Notes under the pieces: model-generated | Seen by the model: only the letters and a program-made list of their open reading frames with translations | What the model was told of the DNA's origin: nothing | Database searches by the model: none | Translations under genes and position numbers: made by a program | Assembly (NCBI RefSeq): GCF_007049795.1 | Contig: NZ_SCFY01000006.1 | Span: forward strand, 1 to 64,000 | DNA from: Ectopseudomonas mendocina | Lineage (GTDB): Bacteria; Pseudomonadota; Gammaproteobacteria; Pseudomonadales; Pseudomonadaceae | Direction of reading: 5' to 3' | DNA: 64,000 nt | Shown: positions 16,100 to 23,818 of the stretch, piece by piece | How the letters are laid out: every line of letters starts with the position of its first letter | How positions within the stretch are numbered: position 1 is the stretch's first letter

Positions 16100-16124
16100 A
16101 AAGCCGCGCACTGCGCGGCTTTTG
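16100..16124 (+). terminator. Native terminator of the tRNA
   Basis: AAGCCGCGCACTGCGCGGCTTTT: an 8-bp stem (AGCCGCGC/GCGCGGCT) followed by TTTT, directly after the tRNA CCA. It marks the start of non-island chromosome. Confidence 0.8.
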
Positions 16125-16266
16125 TGTTTCTGCGATGAGAAAGAATCGCTGCGGCGGCCCACCAACTTCACCCACGCCACCCACAGAGCGTCTACGCGCC
16201 CCAAGGGCTATAACAATCTCCGGGGATGCCAAAACTGTGGCCGCACTAGATGGGAGTAATTAGACA

Positions 16267-16331
16267 GTGAGCCGAATAGCCGGCATTATCGGCTCACTGA
16301 ATGAGCCGAATAGGCTCGCTAATCAGCTCAT
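16267..16331. promoter_or_regulatory. Nested palindromes upstream of fic, probable operator
   Basis: GTGAGCCGA (16267-16275) and TCGGCTCAC (16289-16297) are 9-bp inverted arms. A second unit, GAGCC-GAATA-GGCTC (16303-16317), repeats the word GAGCCGAATA, and AGCTCATT (16325-16332) adds a half-site. The array ends 15 bp before the fic start and looks like an autoregulatory operator; the Fic protein has a C-terminal winged-helix-like region that could bind it. Confidence 0.6.
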
Positions 16332-16346
16332 TGATGAACAACGCTT

Positions 16347-17468
16347 ATGAATGACCCGCTCTGGATTTGGCAGCAGCCCGACTGGCCGCACTTCAGCTGG
16401 CAAGCCGAAGCGCTCGCCCCGCTGTTGCGAGCCTGCAGCCAGGCTCAGGGGCGTTTGTTGGGCATGCTCGGCGCGGTGGGCAGTGACACCGAAGTGCAGA
16501 GCAGCCTGGATGCCATGCTGCAGAACATCGTCACCTCCTCAGCCATCGAGGGTGAACAACTGAATGTCGGCTCGGTGCGCTCATCACTGGCGCGGCGCTT
16601 GGGGCTGAACGAAGAAGGCCGCACCACCTCGCGCTCCGAAGGGCTGGCCGAACTGCTGCTCGATGCCACCCACGCTCATCAAGAACCGCTAGATGAACAA
16701 CGACTTTTCACCTGGCACAGCTGGCTATTCCCCAACGATGATCAACTGCTGACTCGACCATTACACATCGGCGCGCTGCGCGGCGAAGAACCCATGCAGG
16801 TGGTTTCAGGTCGCATCGACCGCCCGACTGTACATTTCGAAGCCCCTCCCCGCGCAGGGCTGGAAGCGCAACTGGCGGACTTTCTCACCTGGTTCGAGAG
16901 CAGCCGCAGCGATGCCAGCCTCGACCCCTTTCTGCGTGCCGGCATCGCCCATTTCTGGTTCGTCACCCTGCACCCATTCGATGACGGCAACGGCCGCCTC
17001 ACTCGCGCCATCACCGACCTGGCATTGGCCCAGGGCGAACAGCAGGCCATCCGCTTTTACGCCATGTCCGCTAGTATTCTCGACGACCGCGCCGGTTACT
17101 ACCGCATTCTCGAAGCCAGTCAGAAAGGCGGGCTGGATATCACCAACTGGCTGCAGTGGTTTCTCGGAACATTGCTCAAGAGCCTGGAGCTGGCCCTTGC
17201 CAGTATCGACCGCGTGCTGGTGAAGGCTCGCTTCTGGCAGGCACACCGTAGCCAAACCCTATTAGCGGAGCAGATCAAAGTGCTTAACCGCCTGCTCGAT
17301 GGCGGCGAGCGCGGTTTCGAGGACGGTATCAGCGCAGCCCAGTACCAAGCCGTGGCCAAGGTTTCCAAAGCAACCGCGACCCGCCATCTGAGCGACCTGC
17401 TGGAAAAAGGCTGCATCGAGCGGCTACCCGGTGGCGGGCGCAGCACCCGTTACCAGATAGCACGCTGA
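16347..17468 (+). CDS. Fic-family protein, predicted protein AMPylator or related enzyme
   Basis: A 373-residue Fic protein. The DUF4172-type N-terminal domain includes the inhibitory helix SSAIEGEQL (residues ~63-71; S-x3-E-G), so the enzyme should be held inactive by its own N-terminal helix. The catalytic loop HPFDDGNGR (residues ~210-218) is complete with His, Asn and Arg. The C-terminal 80 residues contain a helix-turn-helix-like segment (AAQYQAVAKVSKATATRHLSDLLEKG) and GGGRSTRY. Fic enzymes transfer AMP or similar groups to proteins. The start ATG lacks a strong ribosome site. The target and any toxin role are unknown. Confidence 0.88.
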   Translation: MNDPLWIWQQPDWPHFSWQAEALAPLLRACSQAQGRLLGMLGAVGSDTEVQSSLDAMLQNIVTSSAIEGEQLNVGSVRSSLARRLGLNEEGRTTSRSEGLAELLLDATHAHQEPLDEQRLFTWHSWLFPNDDQLLTRPLHIGALRGEEPMQVVSGRIDRPTVHFEAPPRAGLEAQLADFLTWFESSRSDASLDPFLRAGIAHFWFVTLHPFDDGNGRLTRAITDLALAQGEQQAIRFYAMSASILDDRAGYYRILEASQKGGLDITNWLQWFLGTLLKSLELALASIDRVLVKARFWQAHRSQTLLAEQIKVLNRLLDGGERGFEDGISAAQYQAVAKVSKATATRHLSDLLEKGCIERLPGGGRSTRYQIAR

Positions 17469-17637
17469 GCGCCTAAACCGGGCTCATCAGCCTCTGGTGC
17501 GTCATCGCGCCATAGGACAATGGTCGCGATCCCCTTGAGCGATTGAAAGCAATTAGCCATTATCCGAGAGTGCCAAACATCTGGATTTAGGCACATCTGC
17601 TCGCCTCTTCATTAAGCAGCTCGGTTCAAGGAAGAAA

Positions 17638-18408
17638 ATGGATTACAGCCCGATAGTCGCCCAGGTCTGGGGCATGCTGACCTGGTTTATCCCGGCGGCC
17701 CTGCTGATCGGCCTGCTCAAATCGCCCTGGGCCAAGGGGCAGATCGGTGAACTGCTGGTGCGCCTGTTCGCCCATTGGCAGCTGGACAAACAGACCTACC
17801 GCCGCCTGCACAACGTCACCCTGAACACACCAGACGGCACTACGCAGATCGACCACGTATTCCTCTCGCCCTACGGTATCTTCGTCCTGGAAACGAAGAA
17901 CATGAGCGGCTGGATCTTCGGCAGCGAGAAACAGGCGCAGTGGACACAGACATTCCGCAAGCGCAGCTTCAAATTCCAGAACCCGCTTCGGCAGAACTAC
18001 AAACACCTAAAAGCCCTGGAAGTCACCCTTGGCGTCAGCCCCGAGCAACTGCAATCGGTGATCACCTTCGTCGGCGGCAGCACCTTCAAAACCGAAGTGC
18101 CGGCCAACGTGACCCAGGGCATCGGCTTTATCCGCTATATCCAGTCATTCCAGCAGCAAGTATTCAGCGAGTCTGAAGTCGACGCCATGCTGCACGCCCT
18201 GCAAACCGGCCGCCGCGCACGGACCCTCGCCACACACCGCGAGCATATACAAAACCTCAAGCGCCGTAGCGATCCGACGGCCGAGCGGCAATGCCCGAAA
18301 TGCGGCAGCGCCCTGGTTATTCGCACCTGTAAACACGGGGCCAATGTCGGCCAACAATTCTGGGGCTGCTCGACCTTCCCCAAATGCAAAACCATGCAGA
18401 GCCTTTAG
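17638..18408 (+). CDS. NERD-domain protein with C-terminal zinc ribbon
   Basis: A 256-residue protein. A short N-terminal membrane segment (MLTWFIPAALLIGLL) precedes a NERD (nuclease-related) domain: KGQIGELLV, TQIDHVFLSPYGIFVLETKN (the D...E-x-K nuclease-like core) and NPLRQNYKHLKAL. The C-terminus is a topoisomerase-type zinc ribbon, CPKCGSALVIRTC ... FWGCSTFPKC. NERD proteins are suspected to cut or process DNA; the conserved core suggests an active nuclease, anchored at the membrane. ATG at 17638 follows AGGAAG. It lies between fic and mrr, all on the plus strand, in what looks like a small defence patch. Confidence 0.85.
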   Translation: MDYSPIVAQVWGMLTWFIPAALLIGLLKSPWAKGQIGELLVRLFAHWQLDKQTYRRLHNVTLNTPDGTTQIDHVFLSPYGIFVLETKNMSGWIFGSEKQAQWTQTFRKRSFKFQNPLRQNYKHLKALEVTLGVSPEQLQSVITFVGGSTFKTEVPANVTQGIGFIRYIQSFQQQVFSESEVDAMLHALQTGRRARTLATHREHIQNLKRRSDPTAERQCPKCGSALVIRTCKHGANVGQQFWGCSTFPKCKTMQSL

Positions 18409-18446
18409 CACGCAGCCCTTACCTCATTTTTGCGTATGGAGTCGCA

Positions 18447-19363
18447 ATGTCCGTCCCAACGACCAGTTCATTGAGCCGATTCTGCGCTACCTGGCGGCCA
18501 CGCCCGAAGGCGCGACAGCACGTGACGCCCATGAGGCCGCTGCTGATGCGCTGAACTTGTCGGAAGCTCAGCGCCAAGAGCTAATTGCTAGCGGCCAGGC
18601 CACGTACAAGAACCGTGCAGGCTGGGCCCATGACCGCCTCAAGCGCGCCGGCCTGTCCAGCAGCGCCAAGCGTGGGTATTGGAAGCTGACCGACGCAGGT
18701 ATTACCTATGCAGCCCAGAACCCCGCCCCTCTGACTGTGGATCAGGTCGAACAGCTCGCCATCGGTTTTATGAATGTAAAATTGAAAACTCCGACTGACG
18801 CTGTCCCACTCGACGGACAAGAACAGTCTGCTCCTGCGGCCAACTCCGCCACTGTTAGCCCTGATGACCGCCTGGAGCAGGCTCTACGTGAGCTACGCGA
18901 GGCAACGGCTGCAGATCTGCTGGATAACCTTCTACAAGTCAGCCCGAATCGCTTTGAAGTCATCGTGCTGGATGTACTGCATAGCCTTGGCTACGGAGCT
19001 AGTCGCAACGATCTACAGCGCGTTGGCGGCAGCGGTGATGGCGGTATCGATGGGGTGATCTCACTAGACAAGCTCGGCCTGGAAAAAGTCTACGTCCAAG
19101 CCAAACGCTGGCAGGGCACGGTTGGCCGGCCAGAACTGCAAGCCTTCTATGGTGCACTCGCCGGACAGAAGGCTAAGCGTGGAGTGTTTATAACCACTTC
19201 TGGCTTCACCGCCCAGGCAGCAGACTTTGCCCGTTCCGTGGAAGGCATAGTTCTAGTTGATGGGAGTCGACTGGTCAACCTGATGATGGATTATGAAGTT
19301 GGCGTGACCTCACGCCTGCTTAAATTGCCGAAACTAGATAGCGACTACTTCGATGAGGAATGA
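18447..19363 (+). pseudogene. mrr: Mrr-type restriction endonuclease with a frameshift at its start
   Basis: The large frame encodes a nearly complete Mrr protein: an N-terminal winged-helix region (NDQFIEPILRYLAATPEG..WKLTDAGITYA) and a C-terminal PD-(D/E)XK domain with SPNRFEVIVLDVLHSLGYG, GGSGDGGIDGVI and VYVQAKRW. Mrr cuts methylated foreign DNA. The expected start, ATG at 18447 with GGAG five bases upstream, would encode MSVPT and then leave frame: comparison with the usual MSVPT-YDQFIEP suggests about four bases lost at ~18462, and that frame stops within about 35 codons. The catalytic frame has no good start near its natural beginning; its first ATG is 18344, inside the NERD gene. So the protein is probably not made, or is made from an odd start. 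Confidence 0.7.
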
Positions 19364-19369
19364 CTGGGA

Positions 19370-19420
19370 AGAAAATAAATCCGTCCCCTTTTCCTTTCTC
19401 CTGATGTCAAAACAACGCCG
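19370..19420. other. Junction between mrr and truncated egtD
   Basis: Contains AAATAAATCCGTCCCCTTTT (19374-19393), a word often found at the edges of IS200-like/REP-associated transposase genes in Proteobacteria. No transposase is here, so this may be the scar of a lost or rearranged element that removed the start of egtD. Confidence 0.4.
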
Positions 19421-19423
19421 TAG

Positions 19424-20221
19424 GACGAAATCATCCCGCGCACCGAGGAAACCATCCTGCGCCTGGCGGCGGACTATATCGCCGAGCTGGCCGGGCGTAA
19501 TGCCAGCCTGGTGGAGCTGGGCAGCGACGCCAGCCGCAAGATCCGCCTGCTGCTCGAAGCCCTGCGCCCGGCGCGTTACCTGGGCATCGATATTTCCCGT
19601 GAGTTTTTGCAGGTCTGCACGCGTCGACTCGCGGCGGACTATCGCTGGCTCGACGTGCACGCGCTGTGCGCCGACTTAAGCCAGCCGTTGAAGCTGCCCG
19701 CTGAGGCGCTGGAGCAACGCCCGCTGGCGTTCTTCCCTGGCTCCAGCATCGGCAATTTCGATCCAGATGAAGCCCGCGCCTTTTTGCGCAACCTGCATCG
19801 GACGCTACCAGCCGGCAGTGGCTTGCTGATCGGCGTTGATCTGGTCAAGCACCGCCAGGTGCTGGAGCGCGCCTACAACGATGCGGCCGGGGTAACCGCA
19901 CTGTTCAACCTCAACCTGCTCGAGCGCATTCGCAATGAGCTCGACAGCGATATCGACCCGCGCCGCTTCCAGCACCGGGCCTTTTACAACGAAGCCGAGT
20001 CACGCATCGAGATGCATCTGGTCAGCCGCCAGGCGCAGCGGGTGCGCATCGAGGATCGCGTGTTCGACTTCGCCGCTGGCGAAACCCTGCACACGGAGAA
20101 TTCCTACAAGTACACGCCCAGCGGCTTTCGTGAGTTGGCGGGCGAGTGCGGGTTCGCCTCGGTCGCCACGTGGTGCGACCCGGTGCAGCTGTTCAGCGTG
20201 CATTTTTTGCGGCGGGAATGA
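19424..20221 (+). pseudogene. egtD: EgtD-like histidine N-alpha-methyltransferase, 5'-truncated
   Basis: The frame resembles EgtD (makes hercynine from histidine with SAM, first step of ergothioneine synthesis) from IPRTEETILRLAADYI onward: SLVELGSDASRKIRLLLEAL, FFPGSSIGNFDPDEARAFL, GVDLVKHRQVLERAYNDAAG, EIEMHL-like RIEMHLVS and ETLHTENSYKYTP. About 55-60 N-terminal residues are gone; a TAG lies at 19421 exactly where similarity starts, and the only nearby start is an internal GTG at 19511. The SAM motif reads GSDAS where GSGTS or GSGAS is usual. A dead or dying gene. Confidence 0.8.
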
Positions 20222-20350
20222 AGGACGGCGAGAAACCCACCGTAGCGGGTGGGTTAGCGGCGCCGAATGCCGAGTTTTCCAGAAGCAGATGAAGGTGGTG
20301 CGCCGCGTAACCCACCAGCCGATGGACCGCGTTGCGCCTGCGCGATCATC

Positions 20351-20392
20351 AGCCCTCTCCCCCGCCCCCTCTCCCGCAAGCGGGAGAGGGGA
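20351..20392. repeat. REP-like CCCTCTCCC repeat (first of two)
   Basis: CTCTCCCGC-AA-GCGGGAGAG hairpin preceded by a second CCCTCTCCC block. The same design recurs at 23704-23747. Typical of dispersed intergenic repeats in Pseudomonas; it lies between egtD and the convergent small membrane gene. Confidence 0.8.
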
Positions 20393-20436
20393 GAAAGCGC
20401 GTTCGACTAGGCAGGCGAATAAGCTCGGAAAGGGCC

Positions 20437-20595
20437 TCAGCGTTTGGCGATGATGTACACCGCATGCACGATGCCGGGGATGTAGCCGAGCAGGGTGAGC
20501 AGGATGTTCAGCCAGAATGCGCCGCCGAAACCGACCTGGAGAAATACGCCTAGCGGCGGCAGCAGGATGGCGATGAGGATGCGGATAAGGTCCAT
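20437..20595 (-). CDS. YqaE/Pmp3-family small membrane protein
   Basis: A 52-residue protein with two membrane helices (ILIAILLPPLGVFLQVG and FWLNILLTLLGYIPGIVHAVYIIA). The PPLGV and GYIPGIVHA motifs define the YqaE/Pmp3 family, small membrane proteins linked to stress and membrane potential. ATG at 20595 follows AAAGGAGTACC; an upstream in-frame ATG would only add a hydrophilic, unrelated leader. Monocistronic. Function beyond the family is not known. Confidence 0.9.
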   Translation of the reverse strand: MDLIRILIAILLPPLGVFLQVGFGGAFWLNILLTLLGYIPGIVHAVYIIAKR

Positions 20596-20710
20596 GCGGT
20601 ACTCCTTTGCTTTCCATAAGGGGTACTGAAGCAGACCCACGCTGCGCCTTGCAGTTCAGGTCGAATCATTTGCACCTGATCTGGTTCGGCTTCTGGCCGT
20701 TATCGAGCAC

Positions 20711-21811
20711 TCACAGTCGCACGTCGAATTTATCCAGCAGCAGCTCGGTCGGTATGTCGGTACTGACCAGTTGATTGCGTCCGCGCTGCTTGCCGCTGTA
20801 TAGGCGGCGGTCAGCGGCGCGGTAAAGCTCGGCGGCGCTGCGACCGTCCCTGGGCCAGGTGGCCAGACCGAAGGTGGCGGACAGCGTGATCTGCTCGCCG
20901 TCGTATTCCAGCGGCTGTTCAGCAATCTGCTTGCGCAACTTATCTACCAGCGGGTCGGCGCCGGTGTTGTCGGTGTGACTGAGCAGCAGACCGAACTCCT
21001 CCCCACCCAGGCGACCGAGAAAGTCGGTCACGCGCAGACGCTGCTGGAGGATCTGGCAGATGTGTTGCAGCGCCATATCACCCGCCTCGTGTCCCCATTG
21101 ATCGTTGACCCGCTTGAAGTGGTCGACATCGAGCAGCACCAGAACCAGATGCCCGCTACTGCGTTCAGCCTCCTGAATGCTGCGTTGCAGCGCGTGATGA
21201 AAGCTGCCGCGGCTGGCCACGCCGGTCAGTGAGTCGGTCTGCGCCAGGCGCTCCAGCTCCTCGTAGGCCTGCATGCGCAAGCCGTCGTAGATGTGCACGA
21301 ACACCAGGATCAGCACGCCACACAGGGCGGCGTTGCCCAGGTCGATCAGGCCGCGGGTGTCCAGGGTCAGGTGATTGTCGGCGAAGTACAGCAAAAGCCC
21401 GGCGAACATGAACGGCGCGGTGAGCGTGAAGGCACGCTGCTTGCCCAGCAGCAAATAAGCCAGCAACGGGATCATGTACAGCCAGACGAATGCCGCTGAT
21501 GAGGCATCCGGCATGACGATGATGTAGAGGATGAAGCAGAAGGTCGGGATCAGGTACAGGTAGATCCACAGGTACAGATGGCGGGCGCGCTCGATGCGCC
21601 AGGCGCCGAACAGCAGCAAGGCGGTGCACAGCACTTCGAGGATGGCGAAGGAATAGTTGCCGGCCAGGACCTGCAGCACGGCAAAGCCGCCCAGGGTCAG
21701 GCCGGTGGCGAGCAGGATGGTGCGCATCAGCGCACGCTTGCCTGATTCGCGCAGCCCTTCGCAGTGCCCTGCGCCTACGTCCTTGTGATCGTTATAGTTG
21801 CCGTCGCCCAT
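20711..21811 (-). CDS. Membrane-bound diguanylate cyclase (GGDEF)
   Basis: A 366-residue protein with about six membrane helices in its first ~190 residues, then a GGDEF domain that makes cyclic di-GMP from GTP. LDVDHFKRVNDQWGHEAGD and the active-site loop GRLGGEEFG are intact. A product-inhibition site, RVTD, sits five residues before GGEEF, so feedback control is expected. The membrane half is presumably the sensor; its signal is unknown. ATG at 21811 gives the full length; MRTILLATG at 21727 is another possible start. Confidence 0.9.
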   Translation of the reverse strand: MGDGNYNDHKDVGAGHCEGLRESGKRALMRTILLATGLTLGGFAVLQVLAGNYSFAILEVLCTALLLFGAWRIERARHLYLWIYLYLIPTFCFILYIIVMPDASSAAFVWLYMIPLLAYLLLGKQRAFTLTAPFMFAGLLLYFADNHLTLDTRGLIDLGNAALCGVLILVFVHIYDGLRMQAYEELERLAQTDSLTGVASRGSFHHALQRSIQEAERSSGHLVLVLLDVDHFKRVNDQWGHEAGDMALQHICQILQQRLRVTDFLGRLGGEEFGLLLSHTDNTGADPLVDKLRKQIAEQPLEYDGEQITLSATFGLATWPRDGRSAAELYRAADRRLYSGKQRGRNQLVSTDIPTELLLDKFDVRL

Positions 21812-21894
21812 TTTATTGCCCAGCGCCGCCGCCCTCAGCGGTACGCAGCCCCCCGCCGCGCACCATCAGGCAACTATAGACGGCCTTGCCTGTT

Positions 21895-23190
21895 TTACAC
21901 AGCGTAACCCAGCACACGCGGCAGCCACAGGGCGATTTCCGGGAAGATCGCCACCAACAGCAGGGCACTGGACATCACCACGACGAACAACGCGGCCCAG
22001 CCGACGGTTTGTTCCAGGCGTATCTTGGCGACCTCGGCCGTGACCATCAGGTTGATCGCCACCGGTGGGGTGAACTGGCCGATGGCGATGTTCATCGCCA
22101 GCAGGATGCCGAACCACACCGGGTTCCAGCCGAAGTGCTGCATCACCGGAATCAGGATCGGCATCAGGATCAGGTAGATGGAGATGGCATCGAGCAGCAT
22201 GCCGGCCAGCAGCACGGCGAGCATCACCAGCGCCAGCAACACCCAGCCGTTATCCGACAGCGAGATCAGCCATTCGGCCAGATGGCGGAAGGTGCCGAGC
22301 ATGGTGCCGGCCCAGGCGAAGATGCAGGCCAGGGCGATGATCAGCATGACCACACCGGAGATCACCCCGGCTTCGCCACACAGGCGCCAGAGGCTGCGCC
22401 AGTCCAGCTCGCGGGTGACGAACAGGCCGATCAGCACGCCGTAGGTCACGCCGACCACAGCGGCTTCAGTGGGGGTGAACAGCCCGCTGCGCAGGCCGCC
22501 GAGAATCAGCACCGGGGCGAACAGCGCCGGCAGCGCCTGCTTGAAGCTCTCGCCCAGCGGCGGACGCTCGCCCTGCTCCGGGGATTCCCAGCCGTAACGG
22601 CGCGACAGCAGCCAGGCCGGCAGCAACAGCACCAGGCCGGCCAGGATGCCGGGGAACAGGCCGGCGGCGAAGAGCGCGCGCAGGTCCACGCCCGGTACCA
22701 CGATGGAGTAAAGGATCAGCGCAATCGACGGCGGAATCAGGATCGCCGTCGAGGCCGAAGCGGCGATCAACGTGGCGGAAAACGGCTTGGGGTAGCCCGC
22801 CTTGGTCATGCTCGGCAGCATCACCATGGCCACGGCAGCGGCATCGGCCGGGCCGGAGCCGCTCATCCCACCCATGATCAGACAGACCAGCACCGCGACC
22901 ATGGCCAGGCCGCCGTGGCGCGGCCCGATCAGCGCCTGAGCGAAGCGCACCAGCCGCAGCGCCACACCGGCTTTCTCGAACACCAGGCCGGTGAGGATAA
23001 ACAGCGGAATGGCGATCAGCGGGTACTTGGCGACACCGTTGTAGGTGTTGGTGCCCAGGGTGGCGAGCATGTCTGGCGACAGGCCGGCGATGATGCCAAT
23101 GGCGCCGGACAGGCCGAGGGCGAAGGCCACCGGCACACCAAGCGCCAGCAGCACGACGAAGCTGAAGATCAGCCAGAGATCAGGGCTCAT
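21895..23190 (-). CDS. dctM: TRAP transporter large permease (DctM type)
   Basis: A 431-residue membrane protein of about 12 helices, the channel-forming subunit of a tripartite ATP-independent periplasmic transporter that couples Na+ or H+ entry to uptake of an organic acid. Telltale parts are the start PDLWLIFSFVVLLALGVPVAFALG, GGMSGSGPADAAAVAMVMLP and IPPSIALILYS. Its start overlaps the end of the small-permease gene (ATGAGCCCTGA), so the two are translationally coupled. The substrate cannot be read from the permease. Confidence 0.93.
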   Translation of the reverse strand: MSPDLWLIFSFVVLLALGVPVAFALGLSGAIGIIAGLSPDMLATLGTNTYNGVAKYPLIAIPLFILTGLVFEKAGVALRLVRFAQALIGPRHGGLAMVAVLVCLIMGGMSGSGPADAAAVAMVMLPSMTKAGYPKPFSATLIAASASTAILIPPSIALILYSIVVPGVDLRALFAAGLFPGILAGLVLLLPAWLLSRRYGWESPEQGERPPLGESFKQALPALFAPVLILGGLRSGLFTPTEAAVVGVTYGVLIGLFVTRELDWRSLWRLCGEAGVISGVVMLIIALACIFAWAGTMLGTFRHLAEWLISLSDNGWVLLALVMLAVLLAGMLLDAISIYLILMPILIPVMQHFGWNPVWFGILLAMNIAIGQFTPPVAINLMVTAEVAKIRLEQTVGWAALFVVVMSSALLLVAIFPEIALWLPRVLGYAV

Positions 23191-23656
23191 CGCTGATTCT
23201 CCCGCGCAGACGATCCAGGGTGACCTGGGTCAGGCGCACGAATACCAGCAGCGCCAGGATCGGCAGCCAGATCACGTACCACCAGTTGGGCAGGCCAAGA
23301 CCGGGCGACTCGGAATTCCACTGGAATTCCTCCCAGGCGAACTGACCGCCGTACCAGCACACCAGCCCCAGCACCAGTGCACCAGCCAGCCACTGCAGCA
23401 GGATCAACGGCGTGCGCAGGCGCGGAAACAGGCGCTCGAGCAGGCCGATACGGATATGTCGGTTGCTGCGCATGGCCACCGACGCACCGGCGAAGGTGAG
23501 GATGACCAGCAGGAACACCGAGATTTCCTCGGTGAAGGCAAAGGAGGCATCGGTGAAATAACGCACCACGACGTTGGCCAGACTGATCAGGCTGATGATC
23601 ACCAGGGCCAGGGTGGCGAGCACGCGCTCCAGCGGCGCGTCGACTTGCTTGCTCAT
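23180..23656 (-). CDS. dctQ: TRAP transporter small permease (DctQ type)
   Basis: A 158-residue protein with four helices and the DctQ signatures FTEEISVFLLVILTFAGASVAMRSNRHIRIG and WYGGQFAWEEFQWNSESPGLGLPNWW. It is the bridging subunit between the binding protein and the large permease. It lies between dctP and dctM on the minus strand, separated from dctP by a REP-like repeat that may adjust expression of the membrane subunits relative to the binding protein. Confidence 0.92.
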   Translation of the reverse strand: MSKQVDAPLERVLATLALVIISLISLANVVVRYFTDASFAFTEEISVFLLVILTFAGASVAMRSNRHIRIGLLERLFPRLRTPLILLQWLAGALVLGLVCWYGGQFAWEEFQWNSESPGLGLPNWWYVIWLPILALLVFVRLTQVTLDRLRGRISDEP

Positions 23657-23703
23657 AAAAACCTCGAATGACCGACTTGGCGTTGTTCAGCGCAAGTGCC
23701 GCT

Positions 23704-23747
23704 GGCCCTCTCCCCCAGCCCCTCTCCCATAAATGGGAGAGGGGAGC
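23704..23747. repeat. REP-like CCCTCTCCC repeat inside the TRAP operon
   Basis: CCCCTCTCCCAT-AA-ATGGGAGAGGGG is a perfect 12-bp stem with a 2-nt loop, with a preceding CCCTCTCCC block; same family as 20351-20392. Placed between dctP and dctQ, it could protect the upstream dctP mRNA from 3' decay. Confidence 0.8.
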
Positions 23748-23818
23748 GGATCAGTGTCGCGCGACAAACTGGCAGCATCACGCCCGAAACCCTTGGGTTT
23801 CCGGTCAGATGAAACGAA

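Noticed and set aside
21886-23196. Long plus-strand open frame (436 codons) rich in Gln, His and Gly
   Set aside because: It lies antisense to dctM; its composition is that of a reverse reading of a GC-rich membrane gene, and no domain is seen.
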